Below are positions 11,108 to 23,629 of a stretch of DNA of 64,000 bases, one piece after another. This DNA comes from Beta vulgaris subsp. vulgaris (lineage: Eukaryota; Streptophyta; Magnoliopsida; Caryophyllales; Amaranthaceae), in the NCBI RefSeq assembly GCF_026745355.1, contig NC_079210.1, positions 18,332,271-18,396,270 of the forward strand, in the 5' to 3' direction. Within the stretch, counting starts at the first letter, position 1. The number at the start of each line of letters is the position of its first letter. The translations under genes and the position numbers were made by a program. The notes beneath the pieces are model-generated. The model had not been told where the DNA came from. It made no database searches and saw only the letters and a program-made list of their open reading frames with translations.

Positions 11108-12440
11108 TTTTTATTAGTGGTTTTTAGTGTGTCATTAAGGCACCAAAAATCTCTTTTCAAACAATATTAGTAAAACCTAACAAGCAATTATTAAGAACGT
11201 AGTAAAGGTAAGTCAAGGGTTGATCCACATGGAAAATGAGATTAATCAAAATCTATCAAATTAATCTAAATTACCTAATTGAGGGATTTTTGGGGGATTT
11301 TTGAATGATTTTTGTTACAACTATGACTAGCGACTATCAAATATCTAGAAAATAATAGGAGATGAAAATATGAATAAGGAAGATACTAGAGTTAAGGTTA
11401 CTAGTATGGATCAAAGTGGACAACGATTATTAATGCAATTGTGATTCAAAGGCAACAATTATGCAAGGTTAAGTTTTCTTCTAAAATACTCGAGTCCTCT
11501 CTCGATGGTCCTCAAGAATAACCGCTTAATCAATCAACTAAATTCTCTCTCGAATGGTCTTTAGTCAATTAATTAAGAGATTCAGTAAATTTGGAAAACC
11601 CCTAATAAAAGGATCCCCTTAATTTCTACCCAATATCTTGGCCTAGAAATTAAGTTGTTCATGAGGATAATAAAAGAGTTTAAAAGTCGAGTAAGAACAT
11701 TTGAAATCGAAATACCAAAGCACAAATGTGATCAATATCTATCCGAAGGCCTCAAAACACCAAGCTAAATGCAGAATCATCTTTAGATAGGAAACTACTC
11801 ATAAATCATGTATTATAAGCATAAAAACATGAATTATGTAACTAATCTAGGGCTAAACATGATTAAGGGATAATAATTCTAATAAAAATAAGCAATTAAG
11901 ATACTACAATATATGAGATATAATAATATTGATTAACAAATAATAACAATGAAAAGAGAATAAAAACTGAAAACTTTGAACTAATTGAATAAAAGTACCT
12001 TCAATGTGTAGAAATCACAAACTTTTATCTAGAATCTCCAAATCTTAAACGAAACTAAGGTGTTTTTCTCTCTAATGTAAACTCTAATAATAGTCTCTGA
12101 AAACATAGAATAAAGAATAAGTAGAAAATTATAACTATCTATTGTTTTTAATAGGCACGAGCCTTACAAAATTTTCTGACTGAATTAATGGGTCTGGGCG
12201 CACCATAATAACAGGTGCGGGGGTGCACCATTTTTTCTGATCTGGTCAGAAATTTCAACTTAGAATAAGCATAACTTTTTCTTTTTTATTATCCAAATCA
12301 ATCTTATAATAATTCCTCGGAAAGATATCGAGATGAGCATTCACCTACAACTGGAATTTACTTCATCCGATTTGTTATTTGAAAGTTATTTGCATTTTAA
12401 GTTCCCTATACAAGATTATATTGTGCAATGTACTCCTTTG
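11108..12440 (-). mobile_element. Degenerate LTR of the minus-strand gypsy remnant (approximate limits)
   Basis: Begins next to the primer site and holds sequence typical of Athila/Tat-like LTR/leader regions, such as GTCAAGGGTTGATCCACATGG (11214-11234, one base variant of a very common plant LTR word) and a region rich in CTCTCTCGAATGGTC-type words. No matching second LTR is visible to the left, so the other end of the element has been lost. The right limit is a guess. Confidence 0.45.
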
Positions 12441-13026
12441 CGCGAGCAGACATGGAGCATGGTCTGATAACACCAGTTCTCAATGTGTGCTATATTTTCA
12501 TTGCTTTCTTTGCCAACTCTACAACTCGTAGCCGCCTTAGGTAGTCCCACCTATATTAAAAACATGGCAAACAAGGTGAAAGCAGATGTATTAGAAATTT
12601 GGTAAGAAAATGAGTGAAAATCTAGCAAGTATCACCATGATCAACATTGATCAAGTGAATGAAATAGAAGGGGAACTAGAGAAGAAAGAGGGAAGAAAGG
12701 AGAGAAAGACGATCAAAATAAGCTAAAAAGAGTCCATTAAATGCGTTAGAAACATACTTATCAATACTTTATAAGGACAGTCTTGTTTGGTAAAGTTGTA
12801 TATTCACCTATTGACAGATTGTTAGTTGTCGAGTTAAGTCAACAAATAAAGATTGGATGGTTATTAATGTTATGATTAATGAATGGGATTATTCTTGGAT
12901 AAATTGAGTTGTTTGATCACATAATTTCATCCTACAATAAAAATTGGAATTTTGTGTATGCATGATATTTTTGTTGGTTGTTTTATTTTTGTGAGTCTTA
13001 ACAACAAATAAATATTAATACTTTAA
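12441..13026. other. No recognisable feature
   Basis: AT-rich sequence without a supported ORF, terminal repeats or RNA gene. I see nothing in it. Confidence 0.4.
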
Positions 13027-13441
13027 GGTAGTGTTTGAAAACTTGTATTTCATTTCAAATAATGGATTTGAAATCTGGAATTTAAAGTTTGTATTTCAAC
13101 TCCTAATCATTGTTTTGTAAAGGGGTTTGATAGAGGAGAGAGAAATAGAGGTTTAATAGAGGAGAGAGAAAAAGTGTGGGTTAACTAAAGGAGAGAGAAA
13201 TAGATATTAGAAAGAGAATGAGTGAAGTTGGAATATAGATACTCATGAGTCATGAAGTTGGGATATGTATGAGGAGAGAATTTCAAATGACAAGGTAATA
13301 GCTTGAATTTCAAATTCTACTAATATAGGCTTTTGATAAGAATTTGGACAAATTCCATGATTTCAAATTCCATGCCATCCAAACAATAGATTTCATCCAA
13401 ATCCGGAATTTGAAATGAAATCTTGCTATCCAAACATAGCA
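13027..13441. mobile_element. Tourist-like (PIF/Harbinger) MITE
   Basis: About 415 bp with imperfect terminal inverted repeats: left GGTAGTGTTTGAAAACTTG, right (reverse complement) TGCTATGTTTGGATAGCAAG, both followed by ATTTCATTTCAAAT. Flanked by TAA on both sides (13024-13026 and 13442-13444), the PIF/Harbinger duplication. The middle is GAGAGAGAAATAG-rich and non-coding. Confidence 0.75.
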
Positions 13442-14646
13442 TAAGTGGAAAGTGAATAGCAATAAGCATGAGACTTGTGCACGTTTGAAGTGTTAGACTA
13501 GTATGAGTTGGAGTACATAGTGGTAATCGTACCCATATTTTTTCTTGGGGCCGAATTGATCATCGTGTCCTATTATATTTAATTAGTACCTCGATATTGT
13601 TGGTCGCAGAAGTACGACGTTGCGCCTATAGTTCGTCTTCTAAATTGAAGACATAGTTTGGTTGGACAACCCTATCCATTTACTATTCAATTTATTTATA
13701 ATTAATCCATTAGTCTTGTGGAGTTAAGTTCAGTATAATGAGTCTGATATTTTGTTATATTATTATTATCATCTCTGATTTAATGCTTATTAATATCAGG
13801 TTAGGTTATATGTTTTACTTATTATGTAAGTTATCAACTTTGCTGATTACGTGCTTTTCTATGTGTAGATCATGGTTGTGAGTTGTTGATCTTGTAATGA
13901 CCCATTTGGTGAGCAGTCATTCTAAGATCAATAAAGCATCGAGCATTACAGGTCTGAAGATGATGCATCATGGGGATTCTGGGAACAATTAGAGAGCTTG
14001 TGTTATTAATCTTTTTTAAAACTTCAGTACTTTTGGTTTCGTTGTGTTAATGGCTTTACTTTTATGTTGATTCGACTTTTGTTTGGTTTTGTTTGGAGTT
14101 GACTTTGTGGCTGACTTTAATTATATTTTTAAAGTATTTTTTATTTAATTCCGCTTTAAATTTTGAATAAGCCGATACGTTATCACCACCGATAATTCCA
14201 AAATTGGAAGGAAAGATTATCAAAAATAATCCCATGTTTGGGCCATCTTCCACCATTAATTCTAAGTTTCTTCTATCAAAGTATAATCTCAAGTTGTGAT
14301 GTTGTCTTCCTATATTGGTCTCCTTACTTTGATGACCTGCTCAACAAGTAAAAATGTTATGGCCCAACTAGGGTTTTTTTTTTAATTAAATGTTGATCCA
14401 TTTTCGTCGAGAAAAAAAGGAAAAAAAGAAATCAAAAGGGAGATAGCAGGTGCTCACTTAAACAAAAAATAAGTAGTAATTCAAAGTAACTTATATAGAC
14501 AAAAACCCCAACAACAAACCCGCACATAAACTCTTGAAATTGGTAGTCTGGAACAATCATTTTGAAGCTCATAAAATTTGAAAACTCATACCAGCAAAAC
14601 TCCTCAAATTTACAGTATATTACACACAAGCCCACAAATCCAACAA
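13442..14646. other. No gene seen; unclassified repeat-like DNA
   Basis: No supported coding region. A short piece near 13890-14000 has the base composition of a coding end, but I could not assign it to any family. Confidence 0.35.
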
Positions 14647-15463
14647 TGATACATGTGCGTCAAGGCGACTCAAAATATTACAATTAGATGATATTTTCAA
14701 TTACTGGATTGGGTCATCTTACAATTAAAGGTCACAAAATCCCAACTTTGTCACTCATATTCCTTGGGAGTACGATTGAAGCCCAACATTAAGCAACAAC
14801 ATAAACAAAGGCGTGTAATTTGGCGTGCAAAGAGTAGCCCAAAGTTCTGTTTTGGGCTATGATGTTTTATTTGCTTTTGTTGTTATTTTTTGAAGCTTGT
14901 AATAAACCTTGAGATTACTCAAAAAGTATCTCATGAAAGGTGTGTCTTTTATGGCTGATTAGGCATGTAATTAGGGATTGTGTACAGCTCCTTAGTTGCT
15001 TATTGCCTCATTTTGTGACAACCCTTTAAATAAGGCTTAATTAGGGCGTGATTCTAAGGGAGTTTTGTAACTCCTAAAGCTTTCCATTATGGACAGTTTT
15101 GCTTGCTGTTTTTATGAGCTTTTTGTGCTTATGTGCTACTCTTACATCTTATATGAGGAGAGGTAATGATATGAGAAAGTAAGATTTGAGTTTGATTATA
15201 AAAACCTCATTTTTATAGTTAATGCTTTGAGTTTGTCTCAAGTATTTGCTACCCTTATTACTTTGAGTGAGTTCTTGAGTGATATTCCTAGGAGAGATTG
15301 AGTGAGTATTATCTCTGTCCTAGAACCCCAAGCTATTGAGTTTGTCCTTGTGGTTTGGCAACTATCCTAGTTTCTAGTGTTTCTTGTCAAAGTGAGTGTT
15401 CTACATTCCTAAAGTTTAGAATTATCACCCAATCATTTGGAGGGTGTTTTTAGACATACATCA
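14647..15463. mobile_element. Solo LTR, TGAT...ATCA family (copy 1)
   Basis: Starts TGATACATGTG and ends ACATACATCA, with near-matching 5 bp flanks AACAA (14642-14646) and AACAG (15464-15468). Contains a TATA-like TTTAAATAAGG near 15025, as expected of an LTR promoter, and the word TTTGGCGTGCAAAGAG, shared in form with GTGGCGTGCAAGGGG in the solo LTR at 34685. There is no internal domain on either side, so this is a solo LTR left by recombination. Superfamily is not certain. Confidence 0.6.
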
Positions 15464-16338
15464 AACAGCATACCCAGGCATAACTAGTCCTTGAAGTAAG
15501 TCACTCGCCGACAGCACAATTCAAAACAATGTAACATTACATATGATTTGGTGTTTAAAGTAGCAATCATGTCGGTTATTATGAGGAATTTCATAATGAA
15601 GTTGTGATTTTGATTATTTGATTATGATAGATTCAAGGATAGAGAAAGAGATTAAGATGATGGTGGTAGTAATCAAACTTAATGGTGAGGAGAGAGAAAA
15701 GATTGAGGTTGGTAATAGTTGAAGTCTTTGAAGCCTTTATCTTCTTCATTGAGGATCCTGGCGATATTTTAAGGGCTAGTGGTATGATGGGATTTTACAG
15801 GTTACTTATGCTTTCGCCGATTTTTTCGTGGTAGGGTGTCGATGCGAGAGTAACTAGCGGTTTAAAGGGTGGCAAGGGATCGTACAGAGAGACCAAAACA
15901 CATTGGATGGGGACAAAATATATTATTAAGGTTCAGATTAATTAATACTAGGTTAGTAAAAGTGTCATGAGGTTATTTTAATAGGATTAGGAAAATGTTG
16001 TTGTTAACTTAAAATAACTAAAATTTGTAAGTGGGGCCTATAATTTTTACCTACTAAACAGGTTACCCTTGGAGTCGGACTAGCAGTGGAAGATAACATT
16101 AAAACTTGGGATTATTATGGGAAAACCGATACTTGAGATTAATTGTGAAAAACACCTAAACTTCGGATTATTTTTGGCAATTTTTCCAAAAAGGAAAGAC
16201 CAAGTCCAACTTATGGGACAGTAATTAAGGAAAGCACTAAAAAAACAAGTGACACTAAAAGGAAGAATATTTCTACAAGCAAAGGTAAGGCTAAGATGGT
16301 GTATCGAGAAAAGGGAAGACAATCTATACCAGAGCTAC
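15464..16338. other. No gene seen
   Basis: Intergenic-looking sequence between a solo LTR and the next LTR element. I could not support a coding or structural feature here. Confidence 0.35.
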
Positions 16339-16514
16339 TGTAATAGCCCTGTTTTTAAGAACGTTTATTTAAAAGATACTTATAATTATTAAGTTAATTA
16401 TGTTTCAAAAATTATATTTTATTTGAGTTGTGGAGTGTGATTTTTATATTATCGTGTTTGTAATATATTTATTTATTTAATTATATGAGATTACTTTTAT
16501 TATTATTATTATTA

Positions 16515-16567
<53 letters not shown>

Positions 16568-19500
16568 TTGGGTCTTATGTGCGACTAAATTGTGTGGTAT
16601 TTGGTCCAATAGAAAGTCAAAGTCGATTTTTCCTTCATCTCTTATACCCTCCGTCGGTTTTATTTAGTTGATGAAAACCCAAAACCCATCAGTTTATCTC
16701 ATTCTCTCTCTCGTGGATTCCAGAATTTCAAACCCCAAACTCAAAACTAAACCTCTTTCCTCTGTTCTTTTGCTCGACAAAACCGAAACCCCAAAACCCC
16801 AACCGAATTTCAAACCCCAAACTCAAAACTAAACCCCTTTCCTCTGTTCTTTTGCTCGACAAAATCGAAACCCCAAAACCCAAATACTCAATCTCTCTTG
16901 CTCACCCGCATCCCAGCGCTGCCGCGTCGTCGGCCCTTTCTCGCCGGTGTTCTTGCTGCGCGTGTGGTGCTGCTCGCAAGCCACCACACCGCTACTGTTT
17001 GTTGCAACATTGTTTCTCTCTCCCCGTGTCTTCTAAACCCCAAAACCCCAATTGAGGAAACCCAAAAACCCCAGACTAGTGAAACTCTCTCGCTCACCTT
17101 CGCCTGCGCGTCGCCGGCGATTCTTCCAGGCTTGTCGAAGTTTTCCCCTTGTCGGCGCCGTTGATGCTCTCGTTTTCTCTCTTCTTCTCTATTTCGTGCT
17201 GCTATTGTTATTCGTGGTTGTTGTTGGTGGTTTTACTGCTGCTGCTCTAAGTTGTTGCTTGACGAAAAACCGCTGGAACCTTGTCGATGGTGTCGTGTTG
17301 CTGCGGTTTAGCCTCGCTGGCTCTGCATCACCACTCGTCGGAGCTCAGCTCCCCTCCTATGCTTTGTTCTCGTCCATGGTCGATCAAGTAGAGCAGAGGT
17401 ATACACCTCTTGTTTTTTTTCCTTTGAATTTCAGATTATGGAATGATTTATCCAAGCCCAAGTTGTTATTTGTTGTTGCTACTTTTTATTGTTGTTGTTG
17501 CATTGTTGTTGTTATTGGGATTATGGTTGTGGTGGCTGTTGTTTTATTGTAGTGGTGGTGTTGAGTTGCTGTTGTTATTGTTGTAGTTGTGGAGAAGTTG
17601 TGGTAATTGTGGTGGATGTTGTTGGAATGTTGGGTGGTTGTTGTTATTGTTAACTGTTATTGTTGGTGGTGGACTGTTGTTATTGTTGTTCTGTTATTGG
17701 GTTGATGTAGTGTTGTTGGAGTTGATATATTTGGAGACAAATGTAGAAGTTAGAATTGCTTAGTTTCTGTTTCGCAGATTTAGTTTAGGTTAGTTAGAGT
17801 TTATTTTTAGAAGTGTTATGGCTAATATGATGGTTATATATTCTCTAGGAATGGATATTGATTATTGTTATTGTTATGAGGTGATTATTGGAGGATGACT
17901 AGGAATGGAGTATCATTCGAAATTATGAAGGGGATTGTGTTGTTGGAATTGTTATTCGGTTGGTTAAGGATTTGAGTGCGAGATGGAAATCAGTTTATTG
18001 AGGTTTATTTATGCATCGAGTTAGCTTTATATTCTCAATATATTTGTTGGTAGCCAAATTATGTTATTGATTTAGGTAAAGTTGTGAGTTATGTTTAGTT
18101 GGTTTAGTTATATAATCTAGAATTATGATTATGAATTGGGATGCTAGTCGATGTAGCTAATATCATCGAAGTTATAGTTATTAATTAAGGATTAAGGAAA
18201 TCAGAATGGTAAAGGTTGACAATGTATGGAATTGGGATGTTTAAGGTTGATAATTTCTAAATCGGGAATTAGTTATGATTATGTTTTCTAGTTTAGATTA
18301 GTCTAAGTTTGGTTATTGATTATTGATGTTATTGTCAGGTGATTGTTGGAGGATGGCTATGTAAACGTATATAATTCAAGAGGATATGAGAAATCAAGTT
18401 ATGATGGTTGGAGGTTTCGTATAATTGTTATCGAGTTGAGGTAACCTTTATGTTCAGCAAACTATATTTAAATGATCCTGTGTGCGTTATATTGAATTTT
18501 AGATATCATATATCGTTTATAGTAACGACCATGATTATAGATGCATCTATATGAGTTAGTTGTGAATTGCTATTGGATTGTTATAAAAGTATCCTTTTGT
18601 TCAGTTATTAGAATTGTTCGAAAATACTATATTTCTCAAAAATATGATTTGGTATGATAATGAGGAAATGATTCAAATGTGAGTTAAGACCAGATAAGGT
18701 CGAATATGGTGTTATGTTATGAGTATTGAGGATTCAAGTATGAATCATTAAATATCTTATATTATAAATATGAAAGTGAGGCATGAACATGCACCCGAGT
18801 TAGGGCGGGTAGAGTCCCTAACTGTTGCCTTTCAGGAAGGGCGAATTCCTGGCGTTATAGGACATGTCCGGTTAAGTCTTGCAAGCAGAACATTAAAAGG
18901 TAGGGTGACGACCCTCAATAGTTTGGAGGCAGCTGGTACTGCGAGGTACCCCACTCCATTCGTGTTCATGCCAAACGATTGATTTTGTGAAACTATAGTA
19001 ACTGAGTTGTATGTGATTATTTGTTATCATAACTATATGTTATTTTTTAAACTACACCTAAACTTGTATTTTCTATCACACAGTGTGTACTCAACTTTGC
19101 TGATAGTGTTTTCATTTCTGTGGCCTGTCACTTGGTGGGTGGCAGATTCAAACTTTGTTGCTGGTTTGGTGTTGTGAGCTCGGAATTGGAAGTGAAGCAA
19201 GATAAAGATATCGTTGTAGCTTATGGATTGAGTTTGTTTCTAGATAGTATATTTGAGAACAATTATTCATTGCTCCTTTGTATACAACTTTTGGGAATTA
19301 GAGTGGAGTTATTGGTGTAATTGAAGTCTTATATAAAGGATTTTATTTTGTGGGCCATAACCCACAGGTCCAGGATCGATTTGTAAGGTTATGTTTCTAC
19401 TGCGAGTAAATATTTAATTCGAGGCTTATTAAGCATTATTGATTGTGATTAGTGAATCTTAACTGTGATTAGCTAGCAACTTGGGAAACGGGCTGTTTCA
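16339..19500 (+). repeat. 5' LTR
   Basis: 3162 bp. Contains an ATT/TTA microsatellite near 16493-16566, a C-rich stretch at 16690-17400, GTT-rich repeats (17470-17720), and the word AAGTCTTGCAAGCAGAACA at 18871, which is also in the partner LTR and (as AAGTCTTGCAAGCAGTACA) in the minus-strand LTR at 29845-33253. Open frames within it are fortuitous. Confidence 0.85.
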
Positions 19501-19502
19501 AA

Positions 19503-19514
19503 TGGTATCAGAGC
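19503..19514 (+). other. Primer binding site (initiator Met tRNA)
   Basis: TGGTATCAGAGC, two bases after the 5' LTR. This matches the 3' end complement of plant initiator methionine tRNA, the usual primer of Ty3/gypsy chromoviruses and Ty1/copia. Confidence 0.9.
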
Positions 19515-19851
19515 AACCTTGCGACGGTATGCCTAGTTGGCTACCTAGCGAGGGTAAAAGATCGTTGGGAATGTGTGTCTGTTACTTGGGTAATTAGAGT
19601 TTAAGTTTTGAGCTATAGAATAAGAATAAGAGTTTAGATTTGTGTAGAACTTTGGGAATAAGAGTATAGAATTCGAAGTTATAATTTGAGGATATTTGAA
19701 ATCTATTTGTGGATAATATTGAGAACTTTTTCATCGAAATTTAGTAAGGACTATCAGAGGCTGTAGTGCTTGATATATGGACACTTAAGGTTGATCTATG
19801 AGTTTGTGTTTTGAAGTTTCGAGGACGAAACTTATTTTAATGGTGGTAGTA

Positions 19852-20025
19852 TGTAATAACCCTGTTTTTAAGAACGTTTATTTAAAAGCTAATTATAATT
19901 ATTAAGTTAATTATGTTTCAAAAATTATTATTTTATTTGAGTTGTGGAGTGTGATTTTTATATTATCGTGTTTGTAATATATTTATTTATTTAATTATAT
20001 GAGATTACTTTTATTATTAGTATTC

Positions 20026-20062
<37 letters not shown>

Positions 20063-22937
20063 AATTATTATTATTATTATTAAAATTATTTTTGGGTCTT
20101 ATGTGCGACTAAATTGTGTGGTATTTGGTCAAATTGGAAGTCAAAGTCGATTTTCCCTTCATCTTTTATACCCTCTGTCGGTTTGATTTAGTTGATGAAA
20201 ACCCAAAACCCATCAGTTTATCTCATTCTATCTCTCGTGGATTCCAAAAATTTCAAACCCCAAATTCAAAACTAAACCCCTTTCCTCTCTTCTTTTGCTC
20301 GACAAAAACGAAACCCCAAAACCCAAATAGTCAATCTCTCTCGCTCACCCGCATCTCCTATAGCGCTGCCGTGTCATCGGCCCTTTCTCACCGGTGTTCT
20401 TGTTGCGCGTGTGGTGCTGCTCGCAAGCCACCACACAGCTACTGTTTGTTGCAGCCTTGTTTCTCTCTCCCCGTGTCTTCTAAACCCCAAAACCCCAATT
20501 GAGGAAACCCAAAAACCCCAGACTCGTGAAACTCTCTCGCTCACCTTCGCCTGCGCGTCGCCAGTGATTCTTCCAGCTCGTCGAAATTTTCCCCTTGTCG
20601 GCGCTGTTGATGTTCTCGTTTTCTCTGTCCTCCTCTGTTTCGTGCTGCTGTTGTTATTCGTGGTTGTTGTTGGTGGTTTTACTGCTGCTGCTCTGAGTTG
20701 TTGCTTGACGAAAAACCACTGGAACCTTGTCGATGGTGTCGTTGCTGCGGTTTAGCCTCGCCGGCTCTGCATCACCACTCGCCAGAGCTCATCTCCCCTC
20801 CTATGCTTTGTTTCGTCCATGCTCGATCAAGTAGAGCAGAGGTATACACCTCTTGTTTTTTTTTTTGTCCTTTGAATTTCATCTTATGGAATTATTTATC
20901 CAAGCCCAAGTTGTTATTTGTTGTTGCTACTTTTTGTTGTTGTCGTTGTTGCATTGTTGTTGTTATTGGGATTATGCTTGTGGTGGCTGTTGTTTTGTTG
21001 TAGTGGTGGTGTTGATTGTTGTTGTTATTGTTGTAGTTGTGGAGAAGTTGTGGTAATTGTGGTGGATGTTGTTGGAATGTTGGGTGGTTGTTGTTATTGT
21101 TTGGTGTTATTGTTAGTGGTGGAGTGTTGTTATTGTTATGTTATTGGGTTGATGTAGTGTTGTTGGAGTTGATATATTTGGAGATAAATGTAGAAGTTAG
21201 AATTGCTTAGTTTCTGTTTCACAGATTTAGTTTAGGTTAGTTAGAGTTTATTTTTAGAAGTGTTATGGCTAGTATGATGGTTATATATTCTCTAGGAATG
21301 GATATTGATTATTGTTATTGTTATGAGGTGATTATTGGAGGATGACTAGGAATGGAGTATCATTCGAAATCATGAAGTGGATTGTGTTGTTGGAATTGTT
21401 ATTCGGTTGGTTAAGGATTTGAGTGCAAGATGGAAATCAGTTTATTGAGGTTTATTTATGCATCGAGTTAGCTTTTATATTCTCAATATATTTGTTGGTA
21501 GCCAAATTATGTTCTTGATTTAGGTAAGGTTGTGAGTTATGTTTAGTTGGTTTAGTTATATAATCTAGAATTATGATTATGAATTGGGATGCTAGTCGAT
21601 GTAGCTAATATCATCGAAGTTATAGTTATTAATTAAGGATTAAGGAAATCAGAATGGTAAAGGTTGATAATTTATGGAATTGGGATGTTGAAGGTTGATA
21701 ATTTCTAAATCGGGAATTAGTTATGATTATGTTTTCTAGTTTAGATTAGTCTAAGTTTGGTTATTACATATTGATGTTATTGTGAGGTGATTGTTGGAGG
21801 ATGGCTATGTAAACGTATATAATTCAAGATGATATGAGAAATCAAGTTATGAGGGTTGGAGGTTTCGTATAATTGTTATCGAGTTGAGGTAACCTTTATG
21901 TTCAACAAACTATATTTAAATGATCCTGTGTGCGTTATATTGAATTTTAGATATCATATATATCGTTTATAGTAACGACCATGATTATAGATGCATCTAT
22001 ATGAGTTAGTTGTGAATTGCTATTGGATTGTTATAAAAGTATCCTTTTGTTCAGTTATTAGAATTGTTCGAAAATACTATATTTCTCAAAATATGATTTG
22101 GTATGATAATGAGGAAATGATTCAAATATGAGTTAAGACCAGATAAGGTCGAATATGGTGTTATGCTATGAGTATTGAGGATTCAAGTATGAATCATTAA
22201 AATCTTATATTATAATTTGAAAGTGAGGCATGAACATGCACCCGAGTTAGGGCGGGTAGAGTCCCTAACTGTTGCCTTCCAGGAAGGGCGAATTCCTGGC
22301 GTTATAGGACATGTCCGGTTAAGTCTTGCAAGCAGAACAATACAAGGTAGGGTGACGACCCTCAATAGTTTGGAGGCAGCTGGTACTGCGTGGTACCCCA
22401 CTCCATTCGCGTTCATGCCAAACGATTAATTTTGTGAAACTGTAGTAACTGAGTTGAATTTGTTATCATAACTATATGTTATTTTTCAAATTACACCTAA
22501 ACTTGTATTTTCTATCACACAGTGTGTACTCAGCTTTGCTGATAGTGTTGTCATTTCTGTGGCCTGTTACTTGGTGGGTGGTAGAGTCAAACTTTGTTGC
22601 AGGTTTGGTGTTGTGAGCTCGGAATTGGAAGTGAAGTAAGATAAAGATATCGTTGTAGCTTATGGATTGACTTTGTTTCTAGAAAGTATATTTGAGAACA
22701 GTTATTCATTGTTCCTTTGTATATAACTTTTGGGAATTATAGTGGAGTTATTGGTGTAATTGAAGTCTTATATAAAGGATTTTATTTTGTGGGCCATAAC
22801 TCACAGGTCCATGATCGATTTGTAAGGTTATGTTTCTGCTGCGAGTAAATATTTAATTCGAGGCTTATTAAGCATTATTGATTGTGATTAGTGAATCTTA
22901 AGTGTGATTAGCTAGCAGCTCGGGAAACGGGCGGTCA
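19852..22937 (+). repeat. 3' LTR
   Basis: 3086 bp, same order of blocks as the 5' LTR (microsatellite near 20014-20092, C-rich leader 20220-20830, GTT-rich block 20930-21150, AAGTCTTGCAAGCAGAACA at 22322). Confidence 0.85.
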
Positions 22938-23620
22938 TAGCTAGAAATGGAGAAGGGAGAATCTTCATCAAAGGGTATAATCATTGAATTTCGAAATTAA
23001 AAACATAAATCAACAAGCCTAATCATAATCCTAACAATTACTTTTTTTCCCTAAACTGCCGCGATTTCCAGCGTTGAAGATAACTACTAGTAACCTGGAA
23101 CGTCGGGAGAAGTGAAGCAACAATGATACTAGGCGTTTTCTTCTTGAATATTTAAGAATCACATTTCGTGTTTTCGATGACCCTAAGTCCCTGTGATTGA
23201 AAGCGCGGATTCAAATTCGCTCAATTAAAGTGAAAACCCATATGTCCTCAATGTTCTGTCCAAATTTCAGAACAATCCAACAAAAACGGTCATTTTCGTG
23301 AAGGTGTGGCAAGAAAAACCAGGATGAACTTTTCTCTTCTTTTTCTTTTCTCTTCCTCTTCTCTCTTTTCTTTGAAAATGACGTGGGTTAATGAAGAATG
23401 GTGTTAATTTCGTTGATTAAAATCAGAACTTTTGCAAGGAAAATGAAAGGTTTAAGGAGGAAATAATGTGGTGATTATGTGGGCTAACAAAGGAGTTAAA
23501 AGAGACAACAACTAAGCAGATATTGTCCCTTCTGAACCCTAGTCTCCAGACATCCTCAACTGCCTAACCAAAAAAGAATATCCACCTGAAGCTTCAACAA
23601 GAGACCATTGTGTCTTAAGG
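22938..23620. other. No gene seen
   Basis: AT-rich flank between the LTR element and the integrase remnant. It may be part of the element the integrase came from; no diagnostic motif. Confidence 0.35.
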
Positions 23621-23629
23621 CTCTTGGCC

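Larger units (their letters stand above)
16339..22937 (+). mobile_element. Non-autonomous gypsy-type LTR element with ~3.1 kb LTRs and ~350 bp interior
   Basis: Two direct LTRs (16339-19500 and 19852-22937) start TGTAATARCCCTGTTTTTAA and end in ...GGGC(T/G)GT(TT)CA. The interior (19501-19851) has only a TGGTATCAGAGC primer site at its left and a purine-rich TTTAATGGTGGTAGTA tract before the second LTR. No gag or pol is present. The two LTRs differ by scattered substitutions and small indels, so this is not a very recent insertion. The conserved TTTCGAGGACGAAAC word before the polypurine tract is typical of chromovirus gypsy elements. Flanks GCTAC (left) and TAGCTAG (right) do not make a clean 5 bp duplication. 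Confidence 0.85.

Noticed and set aside
16485..16667. Leu-rich ORF at the start of the 5' LTR
   Set aside because: It is a translation of the ATT/TTA microsatellite.
18770..18982. 70-codon ORF shared by both LTRs (also 22217-22429)
   Set aside because: The copies differ at about the same rate as the surrounding LTR, with amino-acid changes, so the open frame is probably fortuitous.
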